The translations under genes were made by a program, and so were the position numbers. This document shows, piece by piece, positions 1 through 6,392 of a DNA stretch of 7,128 bases (positions within the stretch are counted from its first letter, which is position 1; the number at the start of each line of letters is the position of its first letter). The notes beneath the pieces were generated by a model. That model saw only the letters and a list, made by a program, of their open reading frames with translations. It did not search any database and was not told the origin of the DNA. The DNA lies in contig JALONY010000214.1 in assembly GCA_025454715.1 (NCBI GenBank), positions 1-7,128 on the forward strand, written 5' to 3'. This DNA is from Anaerolineae bacterium. GTDB lineage: Bacteria; Chloroflexota; Anaerolineae; Aggregatilineales; Phototrophicaceae.

Positions 1-780
1 GTCCACTTCCCGCAGGTGCTCAGCGCGGCGCGCCGCCTCTATCTGCGCTGGTTCACCCCGCTCAGTTGCCAGCGCGCCCGCCGCGTCATCGCGGTCTCGC
101 ACAGCACCGCCCGCGACCTCGTAGACTCGTTCGGCATCCCGCCCGAGCGCATCGACGTGGTGCACAACGGCTACGACGCCGACCGCTTCAAGCCGCTCCC
201 CCGTGAGCAGGTCGAGGCGTTCCGGCGCGCCAAAGGGCTGCCCGACCGCTTCTGGTTGTTCGTCGGCACATTGGAGCCACGCAAAAACCTCGTCACCCTC
301 ATCGACGCCTATGCCCAGCTCCCGCCCAATGAGCGCCTGCCGCTGGTCTTGGGCGGCGGCAAGGGCTGGCTCTATGACGATATTTTCGCCGCCATCGCCC
401 GCCACGGCCTACAAGACCACATCCACGCCCCGGGCTTTTTGTCGTCCGATGACCTGCCGCTCTGGTACAATAGCGCCGAGCTTTTCTTATACCCGTCGAT
501 TTACGAAGGGTTTGGCCTACCGGTCTTGGAAGCGATGGCCTGCGGCACGCCCGCCCTGACCACCACCGCCTCATCCTTGCCCGAGGTGGCCGGTGATGCG
601 GCGCGTTGCTTGCCACCGACCTCGGTCGAGGCATGGGCGGACGCCCTGCGCGCCGCTTACGCCGATAGCGCATGGCGCGCCGAGGCCAAGCAACGCGGCC
701 TCGCCCAAGCGGCACGCTTTGGCTGGCGCACCACGGCAGACCAAACCATCGCCACCTACAAGCAGGCGCTCCGTGGATAA
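1..780 (+). CDS. GT4-family glycosyltransferase, C-terminal part (5' end outside window)
   Basis: This is a GT-B fold glycosyltransferase that would transfer a sugar from an activated donor, most likely to a lipid-linked saccharide at the inner face of the membrane. The frame is open from base 1, so the GTG at 16 is internal; 259 residues are visible and roughly the first 110-120 residues of a typical 370-380 aa enzyme are missing. The linker HNGYDADRFKP is followed by the donor-domain opening FVGTLEPRKN (about bases 256-288). The GT4 nucleotide-sugar signature EGFGLPVLEAMACGTP (from base 505) carries both glutamates of the E-x7-E motif, and SLPEVAGDAA follows, as is usual in the family. No membrane segment is seen. 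The stop overlaps the next gene by 8 bases, which points to translational coupling and a shared exopolysaccharide/O-antigen role. Family is clear; donor and acceptor cannot be told. Confidence 0.92.
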   Translation, partial: VHFPQVLSAARRLYLRWFTPLSCQRARRVIAVSHSTARDLVDSFGIPPERIDVVHNGYDADRFKPLPREQVEAFRRAKGLPDRFWLFVGTLEPRKNLVTLIDAYAQLPPNERLPLVLGGGKGWLYDDIFAAIARHGLQDHIHAPGFLSSDDLPLWYNSAELFLYPSIYEGFGLPVLEAMACGTPALTTTASSLPEVAGDAARCLPPTSVEAWADALRAAYADSAWRAEAKQRGLAQAARFGWRTTADQTIATYKQALRG

Positions 781-2215
781 CACGACCCCGACCCGACCGC
801 TCCCCCCCGCCAATTGGATGCCGTGGATTGATGCTGGCTTGGCCGTGCTGGCGTTCGCGCTGGCCTATGTCGCCCGTTATCAGCTCCAAATCATCCGCCC
901 CGTGCTCGAAATCAACACCACCCCGTTCGACCCCTATTGGCCGTATGTGCTGGTCTATGTGGTGTCGCTGAGCGTGTTTTATCGCGGGGCGGGCTTGTAT
1001 CGCCCGGTGCGCGGGCGGCCATACCTCGACGAGTTCTATACCCTGCTCAACGGCGTGACCAACGCCACCCTCTTGGTGATGGCGCTCAGCTTCATCTTCC
1101 AGCCGTTGGTCTTCAGCCGCCTGATGATGCTGTACGCCGCCGCCATCAGCGTGCTGCTGCTGGCCGGTGCGCGGGTCGTGCAGCGCATGGTGCAGGCCAA
1201 CCAGCGCTCCAAAGGCATCGGCATCCAGCGCGTGCTGGTGGTCGGCGCGCAAGAGGTCGGGCAGGCCGTGCTGCGGACGATGTTGGCGCGCAAAGAGCTG
1301 GGGTATTTTCCGGTCGGGTTCCTCGATGACGCCCACGACGACCTCGGCTGGCAAAGCCGCGGGCAGGTGCGCGACCTCGGCGGCCTCGACCGCCTCGCCG
1401 ATGTCATCCGTTCCGAAAACGTCGATTTAATCGTCATCACCTTGCGCTGGGCACACCACGACCGCATCTTGCAGATGGTCGAGACCGCCCAACGCGCAGG
1501 TGCACAAGTCCGCATCGTGCCCGATTTGTTCCAGCTCAATTTGCGCCACGTCCAAATCGACACGCTCGACGGCATCCCCTTGATGGGCGTCGGCCCCAAG
1601 GCCAGCTTGCACGGCGCCAGCCGCCTCGTCAAGCGCGCCATCGACCTCGCCCTGATTGCGCTGGCCTCACCGTTGATTGCGCTGGTGTTCGGGCTGGTCG
1701 CCCTCGCCATCCGCCTCGAGGGCAAGGGGGCGATTTTCTACTCGCAAAAACGGGTCGGCGAGGGCGGAAAATTATTCGACTTTTACAAGTTCCGCAGCAT
1801 GATACCGGACGCCGACAAATACCGCGCCGCGCTGGTGATTCAGCACAACCAAGACCCGCGCCACCCCAAAATCGTCGATGACCCACGGGTCACGCGGGTC
1901 GGGCGCTGGCTCCGCAAGACCAGCCTCGACGAACTGCCCAACCTCATCAACGTCCTGCGCGGCGAGATGTCGCTGGTCGGCCCCCGCCCCCCCACCCCCG
2001 ACGAGGTCGAATTGTACGAGTCGTGGCACCGCCAACGCCTCCAGACCATCCCGGGCATGACCGGCCTCTGGCAGGTCAGCGGGCGCAGCGATGTGCCGTT
2101 CGACGAGATGTGCCTGCTCGACATCTACTACATCGAAAATTGGTCGATTCGCCTCGACGCGCAAATCTTGATGATGACCGTGCCGCGGGTCTTGTTCCGA
2201 CAAGGCGCGTATTAG
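773..2215 (+). CDS. Polyprenyl-phosphate sugar-1-phosphate transferase (WbaP/WcaJ-type)
   Basis: This 480-residue membrane enzyme would move a sugar 1-phosphate from a nucleotide sugar to undecaprenyl phosphate, the first step of exopolysaccharide or O-antigen unit assembly. I chose the GTG at 773, which overlaps the upstream stop; an AGG-containing stretch lies about 7 bases before it, whereas the in-frame ATG at 818 has no such site. The frame stays open upstream to 593, but that part lies within the glycosyltransferase. Four N-terminal hydrophobic segments (about 18-36, 54-72, 96-112, 116-134) precede a Rossmann-like CoA_binding_3-type domain starting [12 protein letters not shown] (152-163). 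A further hydrophobic segment at about 288-313 begins the Bac_transf catalytic domain, which has QKRVGEGG (325-332), FYKFRSM (337-343), SLDELPN with the catalytic Asp386-Glu387 pair, SLVGPRPP (400-407) and [14 protein letters not shown] (427-440). The C-terminal RQGAY matches the family ending. Length and motifs indicate an intact gene; the sugar (galactose, glucose or other) is not determined. Confidence 0.93.
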   Translation: MDNTTPTRPLPPANWMPWIDAGLAVLAFALAYVARYQLQIIRPVLEINTTPFDPYWPYVLVYVVSLSVFYRGAGLYRPVRGRPYLDEFYTLLNGVTNATLLVMALSFIFQPLVFSRLMMLYAAAISVLLLAGARVVQRMVQANQRSKGIGIQRVLVVGAQEVGQAVLRTMLARKELGYFPVGFLDDAHDDLGWQSRGQVRDLGGLDRLADVIRSENVDLIVITLRWAHHDRILQMVETAQRAGAQVRIVPDLFQLNLRHVQIDTLDGIPLMGVGPKASLHGASRLVKRAIDLALIALASPLIALVFGLVALAIRLEGKGAIFYSQKRVGEGGKLFDFYKFRSMIPDADKYRAALVIQHNQDPRHPKIVDDPRVTRVGRWLRKTSLDELPNLINVLRGEMSLVGPRPPTPDEVELYESWHRQRLQTIPGMTGLWQVSGRSDVPFDEMCLLDIYYIENWSIRLDAQILMMTVPRVLFRQGAY

Positions 2216-2255
2216 GCTCCTATTGGGTTGGCGGCACACCTCGCCCGCCCCGCGC

Positions 2256-2261
2256 TACACT
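2256..2261 (+). promoter_or_regulatory. Possible -10 element of the DUF58 gene
   Basis: TACACT lies 53 bases before the ATG at 2309 and is identical to the -10 element of the aspartate kinase promoter. The nearest -35-like hexamer, TTGGCG at 2228-2233, is 22 bases away, which is too far for a standard sigma70 promoter. The call rests on position and on the match to the other units in this window, so it is weak. Confidence 0.3.
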
Positions 2262-2308
2262 CCATCTCCTCCGCCCCCGACTTCGAGCGATATTCAGGAC
2301 ATCCGCCC

Positions 2309-3044
2309 ATGCCGCCCCTCTTGGATGATGCCAACCGCCGCACCTTCGAACGCTACCGCCTGATGGCGCGCCGCGTGCGCGCCGGTGCGATGAAGGGCGA
2401 CCGGCGCTCCTCCAAGCGCGGCAGTAGCCTCGAGTTCGCCGATTACCGCCCCTATACCACCGGCGACGACCTGCGCCGCCTCGATTGGAAGGTGTATGCC
2501 CGCACCGAGCGCGCCGTGGTCAAGCTGTTCGACGACGAGGAAGACCTCGCCGTGCACCTGTGGGTCGATACCTCGGCCAGCATGGGCTTCCCCACCGAGG
2601 GCAACCCCGACCATCACAAGCTGACCTATGCCAAACGCCTCGCGGCGGCCTTGGCCTGCATCGCCCTCAACGAAAACGACTCGCTCACGCTGACGGTGGG
2701 CGGCCTCTCGCGCACGTTTCGCGGGCGCGCCCGCTTGGGCGAGGTCTTGCAACACCTCACCCACGCCGAGGCCAACGGCCAAACCGACCTCGACCGCGCC
2801 CTGAGCGACTATGCCAAAAATGGTCGGCGATTTGCGCCTGATGGACGCCGAGACCGGCCTCGCCCAAGAGGTCAGCCTCGACGACTCGCTACGCGAGCTG
2901 TACCGCCAGCGCTTGGCCGCATGGCGCGAGCAAATCGCCCAAGATTGCAAGCGCCACGAGGCCGCCGTGGTGCTGGCCGACACCCGCCAACCCTATGACC
3001 GCCTGCTTGTGACCGAGTTGTCACGGCTTGGCGTCCTGCGCTGA
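2309..3044 (+). pseudogene. DUF58 (vWA-like) protein, internally deleted and frameshifted
   Basis: Intact DUF58 proteins (about 290-310 aa) are cytoplasmic vWA-like proteins usually paired with a MoxR AAA+ ATPase. The ATG at 2309 has AGGA at 2296-2299, 9 bases upstream. The first part, about 170 codons to base ~2818, is typical: RGSSLEFADYRPYTTGDDLRRLDWKVYART (residues 38-66, shown here as the DUF58 core), the MIDAS motif VDTSASM (D87, S89, S91) and the MIDAS threonine in QTDL (159). The typical C-terminal part, GDLRLMDAETG to SRLGVLR, continues only in the next frame (about 2820-3041, stop 3042-3044). The total span is 736 bases (3n+1). The expected middle, about 50 residues with the LISDL-type strand and third MIDAS aspartate, is absent from every frame, because the two conserved parts abut at 2816-2822. 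Translated straight through, the product is 229 aa with a nonsense tail ending at 2998. An assembly deletion cannot be excluded. No MoxR gene is in the window. Confidence 0.85.
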
Positions 3045-3067
3045 GCCGTCTCCCCCATCACTTGGGG

Positions 3068-3096
3068 TTGCCGCCCTCACGGCAGGCCTGTACACT
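3068..3096 (+). promoter_or_regulatory. Promoter of the aspartate kinase gene
   Basis: TTGCCG (3068-3073) and TACACT (3091-3096) are separated by exactly 17 bases, giving a plausible sigma70-type promoter with matches of 4/6 in each box. Transcription would start near 3103, leaving a leader of about 30 bases before the ATG at 3132. The leader carries GGAG at 3120-3123, 8 bases before the start, and is too short for a riboswitch such as the lysine element. Confidence 0.55.
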
Positions 3097-3131
3097 GAAC
3101 GTGTGTTTTTCGCTGAACTGGAGAGTAGGTC

Positions 3132-4532
3132 ATGGCGACCATCACCATGAAATTCGGCGGCACATCGGTCGGCAGTGTCGAGGCCATTACCAATGTCGTC
3201 GCCATCACCAAGCGCGAGGTGGCCGCAGGTCATCACGTCGCCCTCGTCGTATCGGCTATGTCACGTGTCACCGATGGCCTGCTTAACGTCATCAAGATGG
3301 CCGAGAGCGGCGACAAATGGGGCTATCAATCCGAAATCCAGAAAATGCGCGAGCGCCACGAAGAGACCCTCAACGCGCTGGTCGCCCCCGGCAAGACCCG
3401 CGATAGCGTCGCCCTCGCCCTCAACAAGCTCCTCGACGAAGTGGTCGAGATTTGCCACGCCGTCAACATCCTCAGCGAAGCCTCCCCGCGCATCCGCGAC
3501 GCGATCGTGTCGTATGGCGAGCGCCTGAGCGCCCGCCTCGTCGCCGCCGCGCTGGTCGAGAACGGCATCCACAGCAAAGCCCTCGACGCCACGCAGTACG
3601 TCATCACCGATGACAAATTCGGCAGCGCCGCCCCGATGTGGGCAGAGACCGAGCGCCGCATCCGCGATGGCCTGTTGCCCCAGATGCAAGCCGGCCTCGC
3701 CCCCGTCCTGACCGGCTTCATCGGCGCGACCAAAGACGGCGCGACCACCACCCTCGGGCGGGGCGGCAGCGACTTCAGCGGTGCCATTTTCGCCGCCTAC
3801 ACCCGCAGTGATGAGCTGGTCATCTGGACGGATGTCGATGGCGTCATGACCACCGACCCGCGCATCGACCGCCGCGCCAAGGTGCTCGACCATGTTTCGT
3901 ATACCGAAGTGGGCGAATTGGCCTACTACGGGGCAAAAGTGCTACATCCCAAGACTGTGCAACCGGTTCTCGACTTGGAGGTACCCATCCGCGTCCGCAA
4001 CACGTTCAACTACGACCACCCGGGCACGCTGATTACAGCGCAGTCCGAGGCCGCCTCGACCGTCATCAAAGCGGTGACGGCGGTGCGTGGTGTGTCGCTG
4101 TTGACCGTAAGCGGACGTGGTATGATAGGCGTCCCGGGGGTCGCAGGTCGCGTGTTCACCGCCGCAGCGCGGGCAAAAGCCAATGTCTTGATGTTCTCAC
4201 AATCGTCCTCAGAGCAAGCCATGTGCCTCGTCGTCCCCGACGATATGGCCGTGGCCGCCAAGGACGCCATCGAGGAAGACCTCCAGCAAGAAATCGACCG
4301 CCGCAACGTCGAGGGCGTCACCATCCAATCCCAAGTCGGCATCGTGACGGTGGTCGGGTCGGGGATGCGCGGCACGCCCGGCGTCTCGGGGCGCGTCTTC
4401 AGCGCCACCGGCAGCAAGGGCATCAACGTCCTGATGATCGCGCAAGGCTCATCCGAGTGCAGCATCTCGTTCCTCGTCGAGGACGCCGACCTGAAAGATA
4501 CCGTCTACACGCTGCACGAGCTGGCGCTCTAG
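3132..4532 (+). CDS. lysC: Aspartate kinase, monofunctional, two ACT domains
   Basis: This 466-residue enzyme phosphorylates aspartate with ATP to give 4-phospho-aspartate, the entry step to lysine, threonine, methionine and diaminopimelate. The start has GGAG 8 bases upstream. The amino-acid kinase domain (about 1-300) shows KFGGTSVG (7-14), SYGERLSARL (127-136), TLGRGGSDFSGA (207-218), TDVDGVMTTDPR (233-244) and GAKVLHPKT (267-275). Two ACT domains follow: the first at about 320-390 with GMIGVPGVAGRVF (330-342), the second at about 400-466 with GMRGTPGVSGRVF (411-423) and INVLMIAQGSSE (431-442). They are clearly internal repeats of one fold and predict feedback inhibition by lysine and/or threonine; the ligand cannot be read from the sequence. 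No homoserine dehydrogenase domain follows, so it is monofunctional; in length it resembles class I (E. coli LysC-like) enzymes. It sits alone between its own promoter and terminator. The symbol names the family function, not proven orthology. Confidence 0.95.
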   Translation: MATITMKFGGTSVGSVEAITNVVAITKREVAAGHHVALVVSAMSRVTDGLLNVIKMAESGDKWGYQSEIQKMRERHEETLNALVAPGKTRDSVALALNKLLDEVVEICHAVNILSEASPRIRDAIVSYGERLSARLVAAALVENGIHSKALDATQYVITDDKFGSAAPMWAETERRIRDGLLPQMQAGLAPVLTGFIGATKDGATTTLGRGGSDFSGAIFAAYTRSDELVIWTDVDGVMTTDPRIDRRAKVLDHVSYTEVGELAYYGAKVLHPKTVQPVLDLEVPIRVRNTFNYDHPGTLITAQSEAASTVIKAVTAVRGVSLLTVSGRGMIGVPGVAGRVFTAAARAKANVLMFSQSSSEQAMCLVVPDDMAVAAKDAIEEDLQQEIDRRNVEGVTIQSQVGIVTVVGSGMRGTPGVSGRVFSATGSKGINVLMIAQGSSECSISFLVEDADLKDTVYTLHELAL

Positions 4533-4580
4533 GGCAGACGACACAAGGCGGATTCTCAGCACGTTCTCAGGCCGCACCGG

Positions 4581-4614
4581 CGCGGCGGGCATGACCAATG
4601 TCCGCCGCGTTTTT
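4581..4614 (+). terminator. Rho-independent terminator after aspartate kinase
   Basis: A 12-bp stem (4581-4592 with 4598-4609, one G-U pair, mostly G-C) closes a 5-base loop GACCA and is followed directly by five T (4610-4614). It begins 48 bases after the kinase stop and ends about 24 bases before the putative promoter of the WD40 gene, so it separates the two transcription units. Confidence 0.88.
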
Positions 4615-4637
4615 GCGCCCAAGTATGACATTTCGCC

Positions 4638-4666
4638 TTGCGCCGCCCCGTGCACTGTGTGACACT
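4638..4666 (+). promoter_or_regulatory. Possible promoter of the WD40 gene
   Basis: TTGCGC (4638-4643) and GACACT (4661-4666) are 17 bases apart, and TGT just before the second box gives an extended -10 (TGN). The -10 matches consensus only 3/6, but it resembles the TACACT elements elsewhere in the window and sits 45 bases before the ATG, downstream of a strong terminator, where a promoter is needed. Confidence 0.4.
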
Positions 4667-4705
4667 TGCCCAGATGTTCATGCCGTGTAGCCCAAAGAAG
4701 CCCCC

Positions 4706-5677
4706 ATGCCCGCCACCATCACCCCCAAAAACGCCGCCCACCTCGACAGCATCGGATCGGCACGCTTCGGATGGATTGGCGCGCTGGCATGGTCGCCCGA
4801 CGGGCGGCGCATCGCGGTCGGCGGCGGCGACGGTGTCGCCATCTGGATGGACACGTTCGGGGGCACCCCGACCGACCGCCCCAAGCTGGTCGGCCACCAA
4901 CACGTCGGCCCCGTCAACGACCTCGCCTTCTCCCTCGATAACGGGTGGTTGGGCAGCACCAGCGCCGACCCGATCGCCATCCTGCACCGCCTCGACCCCG
5001 CCCAAGGCGAGCCGCCCGGCATCGTCTTCAAAGACCGCACCGACGTGGCCTATACCTCCATCGCCATCAAGCCCGACCAGCGCGCCGTCGCCATCGGCCA
5101 CTCGGACGGGGTGGTGCGCGTCTTCGACCCGCGCCAAGCCCTCTCCGGCGAGCGCCCGCAAGCCCTCCAGTTCAGCCTGCACGACGGCCACGAGGTCACC
5201 GCGCTGGCCTTCCGCAACGGTCGCCTGTACAGCAGTGGGCGCGATGGGCGCTTGGTCAGCGTCGATGCCGAGAACGTGGCCGATACCCCGCTGGTCATCG
5301 CCCGCCAAACCGATTGGATCCGCGATTTCACCGTCACCCCCAACGGTCAAGTGGTGTTCACCGCCTGCAAAGACGGCAGCCTCGGGCTGTGGGACGGCCA
5401 AAACCCGCGCCTGCTGCGCGTGGTGCAAGCCCACCTCGGCGGCACCGACGCCATCGCCTACTCACGCATCGGGGGCGTTTTGGCCACCGGCGGGCGCGAT
5501 AACGCCGTGCGCCTGTGGGACGCCCGCGGCCTGCTGGACGGCACCCAAACCGAGCCCATCGCCACCTATCTCAGCCACACCAAGCCGGTACTCGCCCTCG
5601 CCTTCAACCCGACCGGCTCACTCTTGCTCAGCGGCGGCGGCGACAACGTGATACGCCTGTGGGCAGCCCAGAAATGA
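4706..5677 (+). CDS. WD40 repeat protein, single seven-bladed propeller
   Basis: This 323-residue protein has no signal peptide or membrane segment, so it is predicted to be cytoplasmic. It consists almost wholly of WD40-type repeats. I count seven at about residues 22-48, 66-94, 114-141, 162-187, 203-230, 245-272 and 291-319, which is exactly one closed propeller. Typical blade features are ALAWSPDGRRIAVGGGDGVAIW in the first, VRLWD at the end of the sixth and VLALAFNPTGSLLLSGGGDNVIRLW, read as its two halves, in the seventh. Blades 2 and 4 lack the terminal Trp. WD40 propellers are binding scaffolds, and no catalytic domain is attached, so function is not predictable. The ATG at 4706 has only a weak purine stretch (AAGAAG, 4695-4700); upstream ATGs at 4674 and 4680 are out of frame. 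It appears to be a one-gene transcription unit. Confidence 0.88.
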   Translation: MPATITPKNAAHLDSIGSARFGWIGALAWSPDGRRIAVGGGDGVAIWMDTFGGTPTDRPKLVGHQHVGPVNDLAFSLDNGWLGSTSADPIAILHRLDPAQGEPPGIVFKDRTDVAYTSIAIKPDQRAVAIGHSDGVVRVFDPRQALSGERPQALQFSLHDGHEVTALAFRNGRLYSSGRDGRLVSVDAENVADTPLVIARQTDWIRDFTVTPNGQVVFTACKDGSLGLWDGQNPRLLRVVQAHLGGTDAIAYSRIGGVLATGGRDNAVRLWDARGLLDGTQTEPIATYLSHTKPVLALAFNPTGSLLLSGGGDNVIRLWAAQK

Positions 5678-5703
5678 TTACACCCTTCTAACCCGACATA
5701 CGT

Positions 5704-5709
5704 TATAAT
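5704..5709 (+). promoter_or_regulatory. Perfect TATAAT -10 box before the phosphoesterase gene
   Basis: TATAAT matches the sigma70 consensus fully in an AT-richer 65-base gap and lies 39 bases before the ATG at 5743. No convincing -35 hexamer is found 16-18 bases upstream, so either the -10 dominates or an activator is needed. Transcription would start near 5716, after the WD40 stop, giving a leader of about 27 bases. Confidence 0.55.
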
Positions 5710-5742
5710 GCCTGCTATGTTGCTCACTAGGGTTAGTATCGG

Positions 5743-6336
5743 ATGTACATCGGGATCATTTCAGACATCCATGGAGACTTACGCGCTTTAGACACCGCCC
5801 TAGACAGATTGCACGCCCATCACGGGGTCGAACACGTCCTGTGTGCCGGTGACCTCGTCGGTCGTGGCCCCGAGGCCAACGCCGTCGTCACCCGCATCCG
5901 CGAGCGCGGGATCATCACCGTCAAAGGCAACCACGACGAGTGGGAGCACGGCCTAGACCCCGACAACGCGGCGTTTCTGCGCAATCTGCCCATGGACTGG
6001 CGCGGTAAGTTCGGTTCGGTTTCCATCTTCATGTGCCACGGCAAGCCCGGCAACAACCTGTGGGGCTTGTACCGCGACCACATGTCCAGCACCTTGCTGG
6101 ATATGATGTTGGCGTCGCTACGGGTCGAGGTGCTCATCACCGGCCATACCCACGTCCCGTTGTTGGCGCGGGTAGACCGCGGGTGCGCCATCAACCCGGG
6201 CTCGCTCTACACGTTCAAAAGCTCGCGCTCGACCTCGCACAGCTACGGCGTGCTCGACCTACAAACGCTCGATTTTCGGGTCTACGACCTCAACCAGCCG
6301 CAACCCATCGCGCTGGACAGCCACGAGTACAGCTAA
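5743..6336 (+). CDS. Calcineurin-like metallophosphoesterase (YfcE/MJ0936 type)
   Basis: This 197-residue cytoplasmic protein is a compact binuclear-metal phosphodiesterase/phosphatase. All metal-binding motifs of the fold are present in order: SDIHGD (D8, H10), CAGDLVGRGP (D37), GNHDE (N63, H64), MCHGKPG (H99) and GHTH (H135, H137), followed by the usual INPGSLYT segment. Length fits small single-domain members of the family, and no extra domain, signal peptide or membrane segment is seen. Relatives hydrolyse model phosphodiesters in vitro; the natural substrate is generally unclear and cannot be inferred here. The ATG at 5743 is the first in-frame start; AGGG at 5729-5732 is a weak, rather distant ribosome site (10 bases). 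The first 20 or so codons are AT-richer than the rest. The gene converges on the acyl-CoA synthetase and ends before a shared hairpin. Confidence 0.93.
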   Translation: MYIGIISDIHGDLRALDTALDRLHAHHGVEHVLCAGDLVGRGPEANAVVTRIRERGIITVKGNHDEWEHGLDPDNAAFLRNLPMDWRGKFGSVSIFMCHGKPGNNLWGLYRDHMSSTLLDMMLASLRVEVLITGHTHVPLLARVDRGCAINPGSLYTFKSSRSTSHSYGVLDLQTLDFRVYDLNQPQPIALDSHEYS

Positions 6337-6346
6337 CGAAGCCCAA

Positions 6347-6379
6347 ACATAGGGCGGTGCCGCCCACACCGCCCTATGT
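6347..6379. terminator. Convergent, possibly bidirectional hairpin terminator
   Basis: A perfect 13-bp inverted repeat (6347-6359 with 6367-6379) closes a 7-base loop in the 56-base gap between two convergent stop codons. On the minus strand the stem is followed by TT before GGGC; on the plus strand no T-run follows. It is therefore a weak intrinsic terminator in each direction by sequence, but its stem length and its place argue for transcript-end formation or protection for both genes. Confidence 0.65.
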
Positions 6380-6392
6380 CCGCGGCAAGCCC

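Noticed and set aside
299..1354. Minus-strand open frame of 351 codons across the two polysaccharide genes
   Set aside because: The translation is low-complexity and Arg/His/Gly-rich, with no recognisable motif, and lies opposite two strongly conserved genes.
2228..2308. Upstream TTG start for the DUF58 gene
   Set aside because: The added 27 residues are not family-like, and the ATG at 2309 has a good ribosome site at the right distance.
2811..3044. Independent small protein starting at the ATG at 2811
   Set aside because: The sequence is plainly the C-terminal end of a DUF58 domain and the ATG has no ribosome site; it is better read as the displaced 3' part of the broken gene.
3053..3067. 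Small hairpin after the DUF58 gene (5-bp CCCCA/TGGGG)
   Set aside because: The stem is short, has no T-run and runs up to the -35 box of the aspartate kinase promoter, so it is not a credible terminator.
4101..4126. Promoter-like TTGACC and TATGAT inside the first ACT domain of aspartate kinase
   Set aside because: The spacing is only 14 bases, and no start codon with a ribosome site in the kinase frame argues for a separate product; the few unusual codons there are too short a stretch to mean transfer.
4591..4662. Small 23-codon open frame starting inside the kinase terminator
   Set aside because: Its start codon lies in the terminator stem, there is no ribosome site, and it crosses the putative WD40 promoter.
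4638..5651. Long open frame overlapping the WD40 gene (337 codons)
   Set aside because: Its translation is rich in Ser, Pro, Thr and Ala with no domain, and it is out of frame with clear WD40 repeats; it is a shadow of high GC content.
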